Positions 42,401-55,110 of a stretch of DNA of 64,000 bases are shown here, one piece after another. The DNA is from Blastobasis lacticolella. Its lineage: Eukaryota > Arthropoda > Insecta > Lepidoptera > Blastobasidae. The notes under the pieces are model-generated. The model worked only from the letters and a program-made list of their open reading frames with translations. It was not told the origin of the DNA and searched no databases. Position 1 is the first letter of the stretch; every line of letters starts with the position of its first letter. The stretch covers positions 14,050,173 through 14,114,172 of the forward strand of contig LR990045.1 in the NCBI GenBank assembly GCA_905147135.1, written 5' to 3'. The position numbers and the translations under genes were made by a program.

Positions 42401-45400
42401 ATAGATGCACTGCAATTGTTTTACTTTTTTGAGGTCGCATAGTTATTTAGTTAGCAGGCAATGGTTGTCATAGTGTCAGTTCGAGGAGATTAATTACAGG
42501 TACTACATCGGCTAGGATCAACGTAGGCTTTAACGTATAACGTATAATGGGCGACCGCCTTTTCCGTTTTTGTCAAAAGCCTTCACTCCTTGTCGCTAGG
42601 GAAAAGTTATACCTATTGATAGCCATAACGGAACACAGGCAAAGCGGAGCATACTTATGCACTTTAATGCATGTTACATGCCAACACCTAAACGACAGCT
42701 AAAAGAAAAATCCTTATCACATTGTCATACTTATCATCCTTACAATATTTTGTGCAGTGATACAGAATGTTACTTCTGTAAGTCGAATTAGCACTTAGCC
42801 TATTTTATATATTTTTTCAGACACGTTGCCAATTTTGAACCATTCGCAGTGAAATACTCGTAACAAGTAATAAAAAACATCCATCGTTGCCACAGAGTAC
42901 GACTAAGTAGATCGACGTTAGAGAATGTACGAGTACCTACGTAATACGATTTGACCAGCATGTGTGTGTCATTTTGTCGATAAATCACTTCTATAAACCG
43001 CACCAAGGTCGTATAAATAGCCGACTATTCCCGATAAAATCTGTCGAACACACAAAATTAATCACAATAACCACGCGTGACTCGCCCAAATGTCGCACAA
43101 TGTGGCCAATGAATGATAAATCCGTGAACGTCATTACCATCCCACCTGAAGAAACAAACGAATTGATTGATGCCACATTATTATTTATGAGGCTCGGTGC
43201 TTCCCCGCAACATCAATCATAGGGCCGTGGTGCTTTGTAAACTTACCAACACAATCCCTAAACGTCTACCTACGTCAGTATTACGGTCTACGGTGCCGGC
43301 TTAAGACGCCCAATTCTCTACAGCCACACGTAGGTAATTATGCACAACGGGTAGAAACGGCATTTCATTTAGCTAATTGGCCGGCTGGTTGGATATTAGA
43401 ATTTTGCGCGGACCTAAATGTCTCGTGAGAGATTGGGCGTAAATGTTGAATTGACGCGCTGCTGGCAAAACAATATCTGGTATCAAGATCTTAATGTTGG
43501 AATTTACAAGCGATTTAGATAGTCTTGCCTTTAGGTACCTACTTCGTTAATGACTTCGAATAATTTTGATGTTTTTATTCCTTTCTAGTCTTATATTTTA
43601 CATGACAATCTCAATAAGAAATTATTTATTTATTTAAGTTTAATGGACTGTTACGTTCAGCTTTTAATTTGAAATGTAAGTAGGTACTCGCGTATAATTC
43701 AAATTAAATTTTCACTAAGAACCGAAAGCAAAAGATTTCACGCGGCAGCGATGTGAACTTTATTAATCAATCTTGAACGCTGCTTATCCGACAAGAAAAC
43801 TTGATTTTTCTTTATCAGTGCTATGAGTTGAGTGATGAGTCAGACTGGATTAACTTCAATAAACTTCTTACAAACGATAGGTAGTACGAGTATTTGGAAC
43901 AAACTCGAGATGAGTCTTAATTTTATGTTCAATATCTGCCAATAACTATTGAACATTAGCCTCCTACGAGAGACATAACCTCTTCTCTACGAGATTTTGG
44001 TGTAAAAATATACAACAGAAAAACTGAAACATATTTCCTAGTCTGCGGAGGTTGTAGGCGGCCTTGTGATAATAGTCTCCCCTACGTTTACGGTAGCTAG
44101 GAGTAGGTATATGGTAGTTATAGCATGGCGAAATCTACCAAGCATACCATATACCACAGTATATCTACAGAACAAATTTCTGATTCGAGCTTTTACCCAC
44201 GGTTAAATTACCGTCTCGGAAACTATTTTGATTCTTTTCTACTCTTGCGTTACGTGTATCAAATTTCCTTTTTTTTGCCCCAATTTGCCTCTTTGGCTAA
44301 TAGCTCTGATTCATTGGTAAATCATTTCCGTTCAATCAGACCTCTAATCGGCTTGATGCCCTTTTCAGCTCATCACGACCCTTTGATTGGATGTCGTCCG
44401 AAAGACGGGGGTGGGGTCTTGCGTCACTCAATTGACTTATCTAAACCGAATTTTGAGACGGGTGTCTTCCGAGGGCCGCCTAGTGAATTCCTGATTCCGC
44501 TTCAGATTGCCCGTGTTTATCGATTTCGAGTAATTTGTGGCCGAGTTCGACGTCTTGCGTCTGGAATACTTGACTTGAATTGACGCGAATTTCACGTTGA
44601 GGTTCGGTACACACAAAACTAAGAGGTTTTGTTAGCACAAAACTCAGGAATAAGAACAAATTCGAGGAAAACCTGACAGTTGACGGTATGAATTAATTAT
44701 TTCCTTGTTTCTTCCGTTCTAAGTGATTTAGAACGGTTCGACCGAAGAATTGACTGTACAGCAAAGTAAGTGGCTAAGTTCTAATCTAAGGGTTATACTT
44801 GTGAATAAATTCTAGTATTCAAGGTTGATGATGTGCCACTGCAATTAATAATTTTCAGCTTTAGCAATACGTTAAACTTCACAGAATTCTCACAATTGTG
44901 AAATGTTTATAAAACCTGAAATTTGTATTCTGAATGAGTTATTTTCAACTGCGTTTAGTGGTTAGCGAGTAAATTGCCATTTACTGTCAACCAGCACGAT
45001 GCTGGTAAGGCTCGCTAGTCTATAATGGGTATTTTTTACTAAGTAACTCGAGAGATAGACGAAGGATCTGTCCTCTTTGTTGTAGCTTATTTTAATCTTC
45101 CATTATGGCTTCCGCAGCGTTTTTTACGGCTTCGGTAATGGACAGAATTCCCAGTGAGCGTTTGTTCCACCCGTTATATTGTGTGCTTTAATAGTCTTAG
45201 GCCCTTCAACTATGTATTCTTTCGTAATAATAGACTATTCGGTATTGTACCATATTGTATCAGGGTAAACCATGATAAAGAGTAAGCGTTATTTTTTTCC
45301 ATTGGTACTACTAAAGTCCAAGTGCAATAGTTTAAACCAGTGATAATTATTTTGATGGTTTAAAATAGTTAACCAAATTACAGTTTCAACTATGGCATAT

Positions 45401-46860
45401 GCACCATCGTAGATAGTTTTTTGCAATCATAAACATTCAAATTGAGATAAGAAAGAACATATACGATTGATTAATTTTGCGAACACAACAATCAAGATTT
45501 GGCAATAGAGCCATGGTTTTAAACGCTGCTGTTAGACAGCTGTAAAATTAAACTAAAGCGACTAGTCGTCCGTTGCACCAGTAGTAGTTGCTTGCAGCTT
45601 TGTGTTGGTTTTTTGAACAGCTTTGTACATCTCAAAGACGATATTTACGAAACTGTTTTCTTTCACGGTCTCGTGATTTAAAATTTTGTAATTTGTCGCT
45701 TGCTGTTGCCTGCGGTGGCTGCGGTTACTCGCCGTCAATGGCAAAACTTTTGCGTTTCGTTAATTGCACCCTTTGTTTTTAAAATGAACTGACTAGTTTA
45801 TCTCTTGAGCTGTTGGATATTTCTTTGGGTCTTCTTTAAATTTTGTTTAGAAATATTTTTTCTGTAGGTATAATTAGGTAGTTTGATTTTGTGTTACTAA
45901 ATTATTAAATCAAAATAAGGGTTCAGAGGTCAGAACCCTGAAGTCAGTAGTAGATATACCTTACTTACCTACAAGAAATCTAGAAACAAACGCAAGGACT
46001 TGACCTCCTGGTCTCCTGGTTAATCCTTTAATAAAATTGTGACACCGAGTTATTTATAGAACTTGTGCAAGTAACCCTCAGTATAAGATACAAAAATATA
46101 TTTTATTAATTGTCATTTATGAGTCAAGTAAAATGATAATAAAAAATAACACATCACTCTTTATAAAAAATACATAGGTAGAAGTTAGTATTCACATTTG
46201 AAGATATTCTAATTTGATATTATTGCGGATTTTCTTCGTGAAACCGTAAATAATTTAGACCCTTGTTGAAAATATACATAACGGTTATGACATAGGTATT
46301 CTTACAAAACTGTACACCTGTAAAGCTTTAGAAAATGGATAAACTTCTTAATCCTACTTCAAGAGTCGAGAGTTATGTCTTAAAATCTTGAAATAAATGG
46401 AAAGGAAAATGTCACAGACCATACCAATCAAGCCAAAGAGCGAGGTAAACTTACACGGGACAGTGGCAGCGGAACGTGAGATGCTTTGTAATCTTCATTC
46501 ACACCACGACTCTCACACCATTAACCACGAAAGGAGCGATCGGATGGAAGAGATTAACTTCTACCGCGGCTTTTAGACTGCCCTCTTACGGACTGGAGCT
46601 AACTGAGCTGGCAACGGAAACGAAAGCTATTGTCTCTGTAAAAAATACAACAAATTTACAGCTAATTGCAGTGCACAGATTGAATGGTAGTGATGAACGA
46701 CCAATCTGGTGCCGTAGTGCTAGTTCAATTTAAAATAGATATTATCGTCTGTAATTATGATAGTAAGTTAAACGATATTGACGGAAACTTCAAACCCTGA
46801 CTTGGAATACTTATTCTATTGCAGTCTTTCTGTTATATTTCTTTTGTGGTTTATCTTCAT
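42401..46860. other. No gene recognised
   Basis: A long stretch with patches of moderate GC (43020-43470 and 44340-44590). A 152-codon frame at 44125-44583 has no motif. The part at 43060-43200 has homeobox-like words (attgattgat, ccaatgaatg) and could be conserved regulatory DNA. The sequence otherwise shows nothing I can support. Confidence 0.4.
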
Positions 46861-46996
46861 ACTAGTGAACCCGGCACGACTTGTTCGCGTGGCGTCCCTA
46901 CCCTACCCTACCCTACCCCTAAAAATTTAAATGATATAAACGTTCATAGATACGTAGGGACAGATGGCGTAAAGTGTCTTTGTTTTATATTATGTA
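46861..46996 (+). repeat. Dispersed repeat, family P (internally deleted)
   Basis: Starts actagtgaacccggcacgac, has a (CCCTA)n run, then cgttcatagatacgtaggga, cagatggcgtaaagtgtctt and tgttttatattatgta. It matches both ends of the full copy at 57164-57400 but lacks roughly 100 bp of the middle. Confidence 0.75.
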
Positions 46997-47707
46997 TGTA
47001 TATATGTAACGAAAATATATCAATATTCATTTAATATATTGTAGAAAAAGAAAATGAAAATATTCAAGATTAGAGAGAGTATAATTTACCAGCAAAGTTT
47101 TAACGGTAATAGTTACGGTAAAATATTAAAGCGATATCTGAAAGCACCGCGCGGTTAATAAAAATATTTCTCTCGGCACACGTAGAAAATAAACCACCAA
47201 TAAATATCCTTAAGAGTCTCACACCATTAAGTACCAAAAAGGTGACTGCGTGGAAAAGATTAACTCAGGTTCTCCACGAAAATATGAGGTTACGAGTTCT
47301 TTGTGTAAATAGATATAACCAGCGTACAAAGGATAAGACACCATTCTTTGTGGCAAATATAAGTGGTTTGGTTCAGGTTTATTATGTCTATGAATTTGTT
47401 GTTTGTGGTTTGTATTACGTCCTTTATATGTATGCAAATTACCTATCCTTATTCGTTTTACTGTGCCGTTAAGCTATCGTATTTTATTTAAAATACCATG
47501 TGTAAAGAGAAATAGAATACAAAGGTTGGCATATAATAACCTAACCCACAGAGAAAGTCGGATAACACCCGACTAAGTAAAAAAATAAAATAAAAAAGTT
47601 TGAGTTGAGTAGTTGACTAAGTTTGAGTATAATCAAATATTTTCTAAACTACAGAACCAATTTTGACAAATCTTAGAACCATCTTGATTAAACTGGCATA
47701 CAAATAT
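46997..47707. other. No gene recognised
   Basis: AT-rich DNA between two repeat pieces. It may itself be part of a larger decayed element. Confidence 0.35.
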
Positions 47708-47795
47708 AAAAAACCGCATCCAAATAGGTCCATCCGAGCCACAACAGATACACAAAGCCACAGATACACACGTCAAACTTATAACACCCCTCGTT
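47708..47795 (+). repeat. Dispersed repeat, family Q
   Basis: The phrase aaaccgcatccaaataggtc, then a run with cacagatacacacgtcaaac and ttataacacccc. It aligns with 49381-49465. Its end abuts the 5' break of the LINE at 47806. Confidence 0.65.
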
Positions 47796-47805
47796 TTTCA
47801 TCGGT

Positions 47806-48767
47806 GGTTAAATATACTACAGTCATTTTATCCTGAGCAAGGTAGTATATTAGGGCCGTTATTGTTCCTTTTATATGTGAATGATCTACCTACAGTTACC
47901 TCACATAAATGTTTTTTATTCGCCGATGACACGACAGTAATAGTAAAGGGTGAAGACTTATCTAATTATGAAAATAATTTAAATGATGCATTAAATGATA
48001 TAATAACATGGATGAAAAATAATAATTTAAATATTAATTTGACGAAAACTAATTTTATACAATTCCAATCATACAATACAAATTCACATAAATTAAATAT
48101 AAAGCATAACAAATGTTTATTACAAGAAACTAGCAGCACAAAATTCTTAGGTTTATTTATTGACAAACACTTAAATTGGAAGGATCACATTGACTATATT
48201 TGCAAACGGTTGGATCGGTTTGTATTTGCACTGTACAGACTGAGAAGTACTGTATCTATGGATGCAGCCCTAACTGCTTACCATGGGCATGTTTCCTCAG
48301 TTCTCAACTATGGACTTATATTGTGGGGAAATTCAGTAGAGATAGGAAGAACTTTTAGACTTCAAAAGAAATGTGTTCGTGCAATTACAAAGTCATGGGT
48401 CACAGATAGCTGTAGACCATTATTTTATAAATTACGAATCCTACCATTGCCATGTATGTACATTAAAAATATATGTGTATTTACGAAAACACATCCGGAA
48501 TATTTTAAAAGTTTATCAGATGTTAGCCGGAGGACACAAAGAGCGCAATATATAAACATGTTGCATAAACCTCCGTGTAAAACCTACATATATAAAAAGA
48601 ATGTATATAATATGTGTATTACTATATTTAATAACTTACCCAATGAAATTAAAAAATTACCAGAAAGAGAGTTTAATAATAAGTTAACAGAGTGGCTTAT
48701 CAAATATTGTTTTTATGATATAAATGAATACTTAAATTTTAGAGATATGGTACCCTGTAACACATAG
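47806..48767 (+). pseudogene. Jockey-like RT, palm to C-terminus, open frame
   Basis: A clean frame of about 320 codons reads WLNILQSFYPEQGSILGPLL (motif B), FADDTTVIVKG (the catalytic box, with both Asp residues) and INLTKTNFIQF, then TKFLGLFIDKHLNWKDHID (the LG box), RFVFALYRLRSTVSMDAALT, VLNYGLILWGN and LQKKCVRAI. It ends with FNNLPNEIKKLPEREFNNKL and a TAG at about 48765. Compared with a full ORF2 of about 900 residues, the endonuclease and RT fingers are missing. It has no start codon of its own. There are no internal stops or frameshifts. It is counted as a pseudogene because of truncation, not decay. Confidence 0.9.
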
Positions 48768-48945
48768 TTATGTTTAAAATGACTAAAATGATTTAAATAG
48801 TATTAGCCATTACGATTTTATTGTGTAATTATAATATTTGTATGCCCACAATTGGGGTTAATACAGAGATACTCATAATCATGATTATATCCTAATGAAC
48901 TGTATGCCTACCTGTGTCACAAATAAATGCCTTTGACTTTGACTG
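47806..48945 (+). mobile_element. Jockey-like LINE, 5'-truncated, young
   Basis: The insertion consists of a partial ORF2 frame, a 3' UTR of about 175 bp, and an end with aataaatgcctttgactttg, i.e. a polyadenylation-like AATAAA followed by short TTTGAC repeats. No decay is visible in the coding part, which points to a recent insertion. The truncation falls inside the RT palm, just upstream of motif B, so the copy cannot move by itself. Confidence 0.85.
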
Positions 48946-49380
48946 AAATCTTTGTCTCTAAGTAATGTGTAAGCAACTGAGCCAATGGGAACATCGTCGT
49001 AACACGGCGGCCATATGTCAGCCCGGTACGACAATCGGAAATTGGTCGGAAAACCGCGCTGAATAACATATTACACGGTAGTTACGTAGACGCAGCCGCG
49101 AAGCGTATTGCTAACTATTACCGTCCTTTACAAAAGATAGTCCATCGGCACGGTTACTATATGACGTAGTTGATATCGAAGCGGAATTACAAGAATGCGT
49201 TATAATTTTTTTGCGTAAGTTTTTGATGCAAAACTCAAACTCGAACATAAACATATTTATTCAATTTTAGGTTTACAATAAACACTTATGAACGTCAACA
49301 ATTAATACATGACAAACGATTGAGTGTTATTATTTTGACGTTGTTGTAGTCGATCTCGATTAATCTGAATTTCAATTAAA
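48946..49380. other. No gene recognised
   Basis: A GC-moderate patch at 48970-49160, otherwise AT-rich. Confidence 0.4.
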
Positions 49381-49465
49381 GAAAACCGCATGCAAATGGG
49401 TACATCCGTTCAGGAGCTACGACGCCACAGACAGACATACAGATACACTTGTCAAACTTATTTTG
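49381..49465 (+). repeat. Dispersed repeat, family Q
   Basis: Begins aaaaccgcatgcaaatgggt, has gagctacgacgccacagaca and a (CAGA)-like run, and ends with tgtcaaactta. It aligns with 47708-47795 and the complement of 25494-25580. Confidence 0.7.
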
Positions 49466-52208
49466 TCGGAGTTTAAAATACGCTCTCTGACTAACACTCA
49501 GCTGCTATGCCGTGGACTTTTAAAATCTTCCGAGATAAAAATCGAGTAAGTCTTGCTCTTACGAAGAATTTATGAAGACATTCCAGTCCAAGTTGTCAAG
49601 CCAGATATCCCCTTACGTACTGGGATCGCGGCTGCAACTAAAAGTTACTGTAATGGTGTGCTGACATATGTAGTAGGACCGCTTTTACTGAAGCAATTGT
49701 GGCACGGGATCTGCGTTAATGTGTCACCTTCTTCGACTTACTCTATTTTTGAACTGCTGTGAGAACATCACACTAGTTTTGCTTTGAAGTTTAGAGTGGA
49801 GACACAATCAGTTGGTTGCCTAATCGAATCGTATTCAGCGGTTAGGTCTTGAATGTTTAATAACACACACGCTCAGAGTGGTGTAGATAATTATTAACCG
49901 ATTTCATGATACATATTTTACGAAACTAAAATAAATTTGCATAAATAAAATGAAATTATCAACATTGTAATATGTAAGTGTAAGTGTAAGTGTTACCTAT
50001 CAGCTAGTATTATTTGTTTTCCTGTAATTAGGTGTATCAAACTTGAGCCTGGTGAAATATATACAAACACATATGTAACAAAAACTTGATGTACAGTTGT
50101 GGTCATATAGTACCTATGTTGTCAACTCCTTCGTAGATATGTAAATAACTCAATTTCCTCAACTCCACGGCGCGGCGTGGCAAAGTCCGGAAGTGGGTCT
50201 CCGCAACAACATATCCACAAAGACAGCAAGTTGAGCTCCCCCTTTATTTATAGTATTCTTAAGCGCCAGGTGTGTTCTGTTAGGCCGTCGCCCTAGTGGA
50301 GTGTTGTGTGCGTTGCAATATTTTTTCATTCGTTCCTGCTTGTGGCCAATGTTGTGTCGTGACTTTATTTCTGCTTACGGCTTACATTCAAACGCGCGGT
50401 TTTTATTAAAACGGATTGACTTGTCCTGTAGTTCGTGTGCGAGTTGGTTTACTGTGAAATTATTTTGTTTTATTGTTGGAGTCTGCTTTATGGGATTCGT
50501 ATACGTTTAAATTATTACATAAGTAAAATATTTTACAAAACGATAGGTAATATATTTTTTGTGAAATATTACCGTTACAAGGTGTCAATCTGCTCCCGAG
50601 ACTGTCCAACCACTATTTGCTCGTAGGTTATTGTGTTTTGAAAATTATGTATATAACCGTCAGTAAAAAATAATATAAAACCACAGTATTCAATATTTTT
50701 GTTTAATATAAGTATTGTTAAATATTCTCAATTGCCAACTCGAGTAAAAATTAAAGAGTAACCAATTATTAACTATATTTTTAATTGGAATAAAAACCTC
50801 AACCACTCTTTCATTCGTTTGCCCAAAATGTTTGGGCTTCATAACAAATATTCAGTATGAACGCAAAATCAAACAGCGTCTTCGATTTCAGTCATCATTT
50901 GAAAGCTATCCGCTTTGATATTGCATCCTCTTTACATATCGCGATCTATCGCCTTCCTCACGGCAAAGGTTCAAAGAAAACACACATTCAAAGGACATAT
51001 ATATATACGTTATTTTGTAAAAGCCTTTTGCCGTTTTCCCTAACGACGTGCTATACCTGTTACTTTCGTAGCAAGCCATGCAAGCTGCTTTTTCGATATC
51101 ATTGTTCTAACAAGGACCTTGCTTTGCAATTCCGTTGTATGGTGACTTGGTCCGAATATTGTTTTTAGCAATTTACTTAATACAATGTAATACCTATCTC
51201 GCTCCCTTCCAATCTAATAATCACATATAACAGTAGTGGTGTCTGCTCTTCTTGTAATGTCGTGTTATATGATTCGGTGACAGTATCATTTATGACTAAC
51301 TATGGAGTAATAAGTACTTTAAAAAATGCCAATACCTACAGTACCAGCAACTTTAGTAGTTCTCATAACAGGCCTTTGCATTACGATTTACATTTCGCAC
51401 AGTTCCCGAGGGGTATTTGCAAAAATACGTTCTTAGTGCTAACTTGCGGTGTTTAAGGAACTCTTGTGCAAAATTGCAAGTTGAAACTTGTTTCGGGGTC
51501 AGTGGTTATGGCTGTTCCCTGATTATATTTTTAATTTATGTTTTGGCTTTGAGTATTCGCGCGGTTGTTGAATAGGTTCATGGCACCTAAGAGAACCTGG
51601 CTAATCTAATTAAATAAAAAAGACTGGATGTCCATTAGGACTAAACATTAGTTGGGGTCGTTATTTCCCGATGTAAGTCTGTCAATAACTGTACAAGTTG
51701 TGAAAATAATGAGCAATTATTATTAATAACGTAGCAGTTCCTTTTAAGGAAAACTCTATGTCAAATACTACGCACCTAATCGCTTCACGTCATCATAAAC
51801 CTCCCGGCTAAAACCCCTGGAGAAATAAACGGGAGTGGTAACGAAAGTTGATAGTATCCGGAACTAGAGCGTAGTGACTTATTAAATTATGGTAATTGTA
51901 AGACAAAGTAAGATGAACCATCACAAAGTTGGCTCCCTGGCGACGTAGTTTTATCCAATAACAGAGACTTTTGTGAGCCCGAGGCTTGGATCCCTTACAA
52001 TTCCACCGAGTTCTAGTTCTACCGAAGTAAGACAAGTATCGTGATATACAACGAAACATATCTATTCGAAGCACTATATCATATTATTTTCTGATTTTCC
52101 GAGAAAATCCAATGAATAAGAACAAAATAACAAAAGGCGATATATTGAAGCTATCGATGCCACAACACCGCTAAGAATATGATAGAAAAAGAAGATGAAG
52201 CTCTCTCA
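49466..52208. other. No gene recognised
   Basis: AT-rich, with a (GTAAGT)n tract at 49975-49993 and a GC-moderate patch at 50160-50310. Frames of up to about 100 codons (50857-51168) have no motif. Confidence 0.45.
49975..49993 (+). repeat. (GTAAGT)n hexamer repeat
   Basis: About three units of gtaagt/gtaagtgtaagt. The unit equals the donor splice consensus, which makes it a trap for splice-site predictors. Confidence 0.8.
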
Positions 52209-52415
52209 TTATAAGCTATAGTGGAATGTGCACATGACGTAAACGACTATGTTAGGCGCCACACTGTGCGGTAGTTTTTGCGTACTTTCATTAGCAGATG
52301 TTATTGCCTCGGTTCCGTTCTCTGGCGCCACGGGAATGCCCGAGTCGAGTTCGCCCGACACGCGGTTATTGTGGCCCGATAACTTGGTTTTCTCTGCAAT
52401 TGCTTCACTGGAATA
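52209..52415 (-). other. GC-richer open stretch, possible exon or conserved DNA
   Basis: The minus strand stays open for about 68 codons without an ATG start. The middle part reads SGHNNRVSGELDSGIPVAPE and then NGTEAITSANESTQKLPHSV. GC and CpG are above the surroundings at 52250-52400. A weak acceptor-like TATTCCAG lies at its upstream edge, but no good donor is seen. The plus strand is also open for 27 codons over the same bases. I do not recognise the protein. Conserved non-coding DNA is at least as likely. Confidence 0.2.
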
Positions 52416-54972
52416 TTAGTCCCAATCGTATTATTAGAAATGGGAGCATCTGACGACTGGACATCGTGTTAGCAGTATTAGTGATCTCGCAAATTGATGC
52501 ACGATGCATTATTGGGATTATCTGTGTATTCAATTATTATCGTACGCGACTGGCTGGTGATTCTATAGTAATTCTTGGATATAATTGCAGTAATAATATT
52601 TTGTATGCAGACAAGTCGATAATTTTTTATCGTGCTTTCCGTCTGTGCTAAAACAGTCTATGTTTTGCTTCTCAGATTGATTTTATATAACTGTTTTGTT
52701 ACAGGTACATAATTATTTCTGCAACAAAAACGTCTCTAACGTAATTGAGTGACGTTAAGTACCGGTGCTCGCAGAAATGGGTAATATCTTTAATCGCTTT
52801 CCATCAAATAATCTGTCAATATATTAGTGTTAGTAGTTGAAATTATAAGAGAAAAGTATTGGAGTAGTAACATATAAATAAAAATATCAATTCTCGTTAG
52901 ACCAAGCAACGTCACGACACGATTAATATGTCAACGTAAACTTTTAATGTCTCTCTTGGACAAGATGATACAAAAAAGTTTCTCCTGTGTTATTGCTTAC
53001 TTTGAACATGACGTTATTTGCTACTTGACTTCACTGCAAGTTACTTTGCTACAGGCTTTCACGTGAGCTTCAGTTTTATAACTTGTCCTCCGAGTTTTAT
53101 TGCGCTTTGACCTATTTGCAATGTAAAAGGATAGTCGCTTTCCAAGAGAGTACTGACACAATGATTTGTTTGACTTTACAAGTATACTCCAGTAAAATGG
53201 TTTTTATATCAAATATAATTGCAGAGAGATAGTTTCTTGGTTAAGTTTACGAATATGTTCATACAAGAACACACTACAAGTAAGTGTGTAAGAGTAGAGG
53301 AATAAAAAAGAAAATTATATTTTTTATTGAATTGGTTAAAAAAACAGTGATTTGCTCCTCAAATGTTTCGTATACGTATTCAAACTTAAACGTTCATGTT
53401 TCGCGAAACGAAAGTCGTTTAGCATTTTTTTTGAGGTTCGTAATCGCTAAGCCAACAATGAAATATATCCGTAACTGTGTTTGTCGTCAAGAGGGACATG
53501 CTTACATATGATTTACGACCTCGCGCAAGATATTTTATTTCTTTTTATGCTCTTGTCTCCATTTTTATACCGCACCGCTGTTAGTCTGAAGCGAGGTTTC
53601 TTTCGTATGTTTCGATATATTTTAGTAGTACTCGGTATTATAGTTTATTTTAATTAGGTTGTAGGTTGAGTAGGCACTCTAGCCTACTTAGTTAGGCCAT
53701 ATTTTATATCTTGTAACTTAGTAGTAATTTTATTACAAAAATTAGAATTTCCAATTTGTTTTGCTTTTTAGCTCACCAACGTTGTAAAATTCTTCAATGC
53801 ATTAATTTATTTATTTATTTACCGTTCGTTCTCTTCTTCAGTGCCATAAACATTACATCGTTTTTTACTAGAAACAACAAAGTCTAACTTCTACTGCTAG
53901 CAAAACGTAAAATAAAAAGACGGAAGTTCATCGACGATTAATATCCATATTCAGATTATAATAGTAATTTATATCATGAATAAGTGAATGTGGTGACGGC
54001 GCTGTGAACTTGCGGTCCTGTCTTCTCTCACGCCGCTGGCCGAGTCGTGATTGCGCTTTTGTTTAAAATCCAAGTATGGCGAAGAATTTTCATTGTTATG
54101 TGAGATGGCTGAGCAACGCGATTAACTAAGACATATTCTGTAAAGTCGCGGCTGGAACAGACTAGAATACGTATCTGTTAAGTATTGTCGGACAATGATC
54201 CGAAATAGTAAGCCTTTTGGTCGTTGAGTAGACCCAATCGTGAATAATTTTAGACGTCGATTAATACGACATGAAACGCCCTATCCATTTAAACTACTAA
54301 AAGGTTTCCTCTATTTTTGTATCTGATTAATTTGGTGTACATTTTAATTGGCTGCCGCAGGACTACCTCCCACTATGGACGAGCCGGCTCACTCGAAATA
54401 GATCGGCAATGACGTTTTAATTGAAACTTAGTAGGGAAAGGGGCAAACGACAAAATGATAATTTAATCCGCGGTGTTCCGGAGGGTCGTATAAAGTTACG
54501 ATATAGACCATTGCTCGCAGAGTGCGGAGACCGAAATCACCACAATATACTAGCTCAGCAAGGTATAAAACTGCAGTTACCATTTCAATATGTTTTCGTT
54601 AGCAACTCTTCCTGGGTCGTGAAAAAGTTTTAGCTTAAGTGGAAAATGGTAGAGTGCTTTTTTGGTGACTACCTTCCTTTTTGTACAATGACTAACATTA
54701 CGCTAGTAATGTCCATTTTTCTTTAGTTTGGGTGCTTTACCTTCGGATAGATTACGGTCGTGTTCGCTTTTTCACAAACTTTGGTAGCAAAGTAACCGGT
54801 TGATGATTCGTCATTTTCTGGAAAGGAAAAAACTTTATCGTGCATCCCTTGAGCCTTTGAAAAACCTTCTCTGCTGGAAACCTCAAACTTCTTTGCTGAT
54901 CGAGCATTTTCGCCTTGATGTATCGATAGACGTGTGATTTTGGACTAGGCAATTTTATTATTCTTATTACAA
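52416..54972. other. No gene recognised
   Basis: AT-rich. An acceptor-like TTTTGTTACAG ends at 52704, followed by GTACAT. A (TTTA)n tract lies at about 53806-53821. The patch at 53990-54060 is GC-richer. Confidence 0.4.
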
Positions 54973-55110
54973 AACTAGTGGACCCGGTGCGACTTCGTTC
55001 GCGTACACCTACTTTACCCCTACCTACCTTTTTTCTTGCTTGTAAACCTTCCTCTTGAATCACTCTATCTGTTGTTGAAAACCGCATTAAAATCCGTCGC
55101 TAATGTAAAA
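54973..55110 (+). repeat. Dispersed repeat, family P (5' part)
   Basis: Begins actagtggacccggtgcgac, then ttcgttcgcgtacacc, and continues through cactctatctgttgttgaaa and accgcattaaaatccgtcgc. It aligns with the first half of the minus-strand copy at 57164-57400. The second half is missing. Confidence 0.75.

Noticed and set aside
42799..42822. Strong acceptor-like tract ending TTTTTTCAG
   Set aside because: All frames downstream meet stops within about 15 codons and there is no donor. T-rich DNA gives such sites by chance.
44125..44583. 152-codon plus-strand frame
   Set aside because: Longest non-retroelement frame, but no recognisable motif, no splice context and no codon signal distinct from its surroundings.
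46897..46919. Telomere-like CCCTA repeats
   Set aside because: Only about four units, inside a family P repeat. Insect telomeres use TTAGG, so this is a local microsatellite.
49975..49993. Cluster of GTAAGT donor sites
   Set aside because: It is a hexamer microsatellite, not splice sites.
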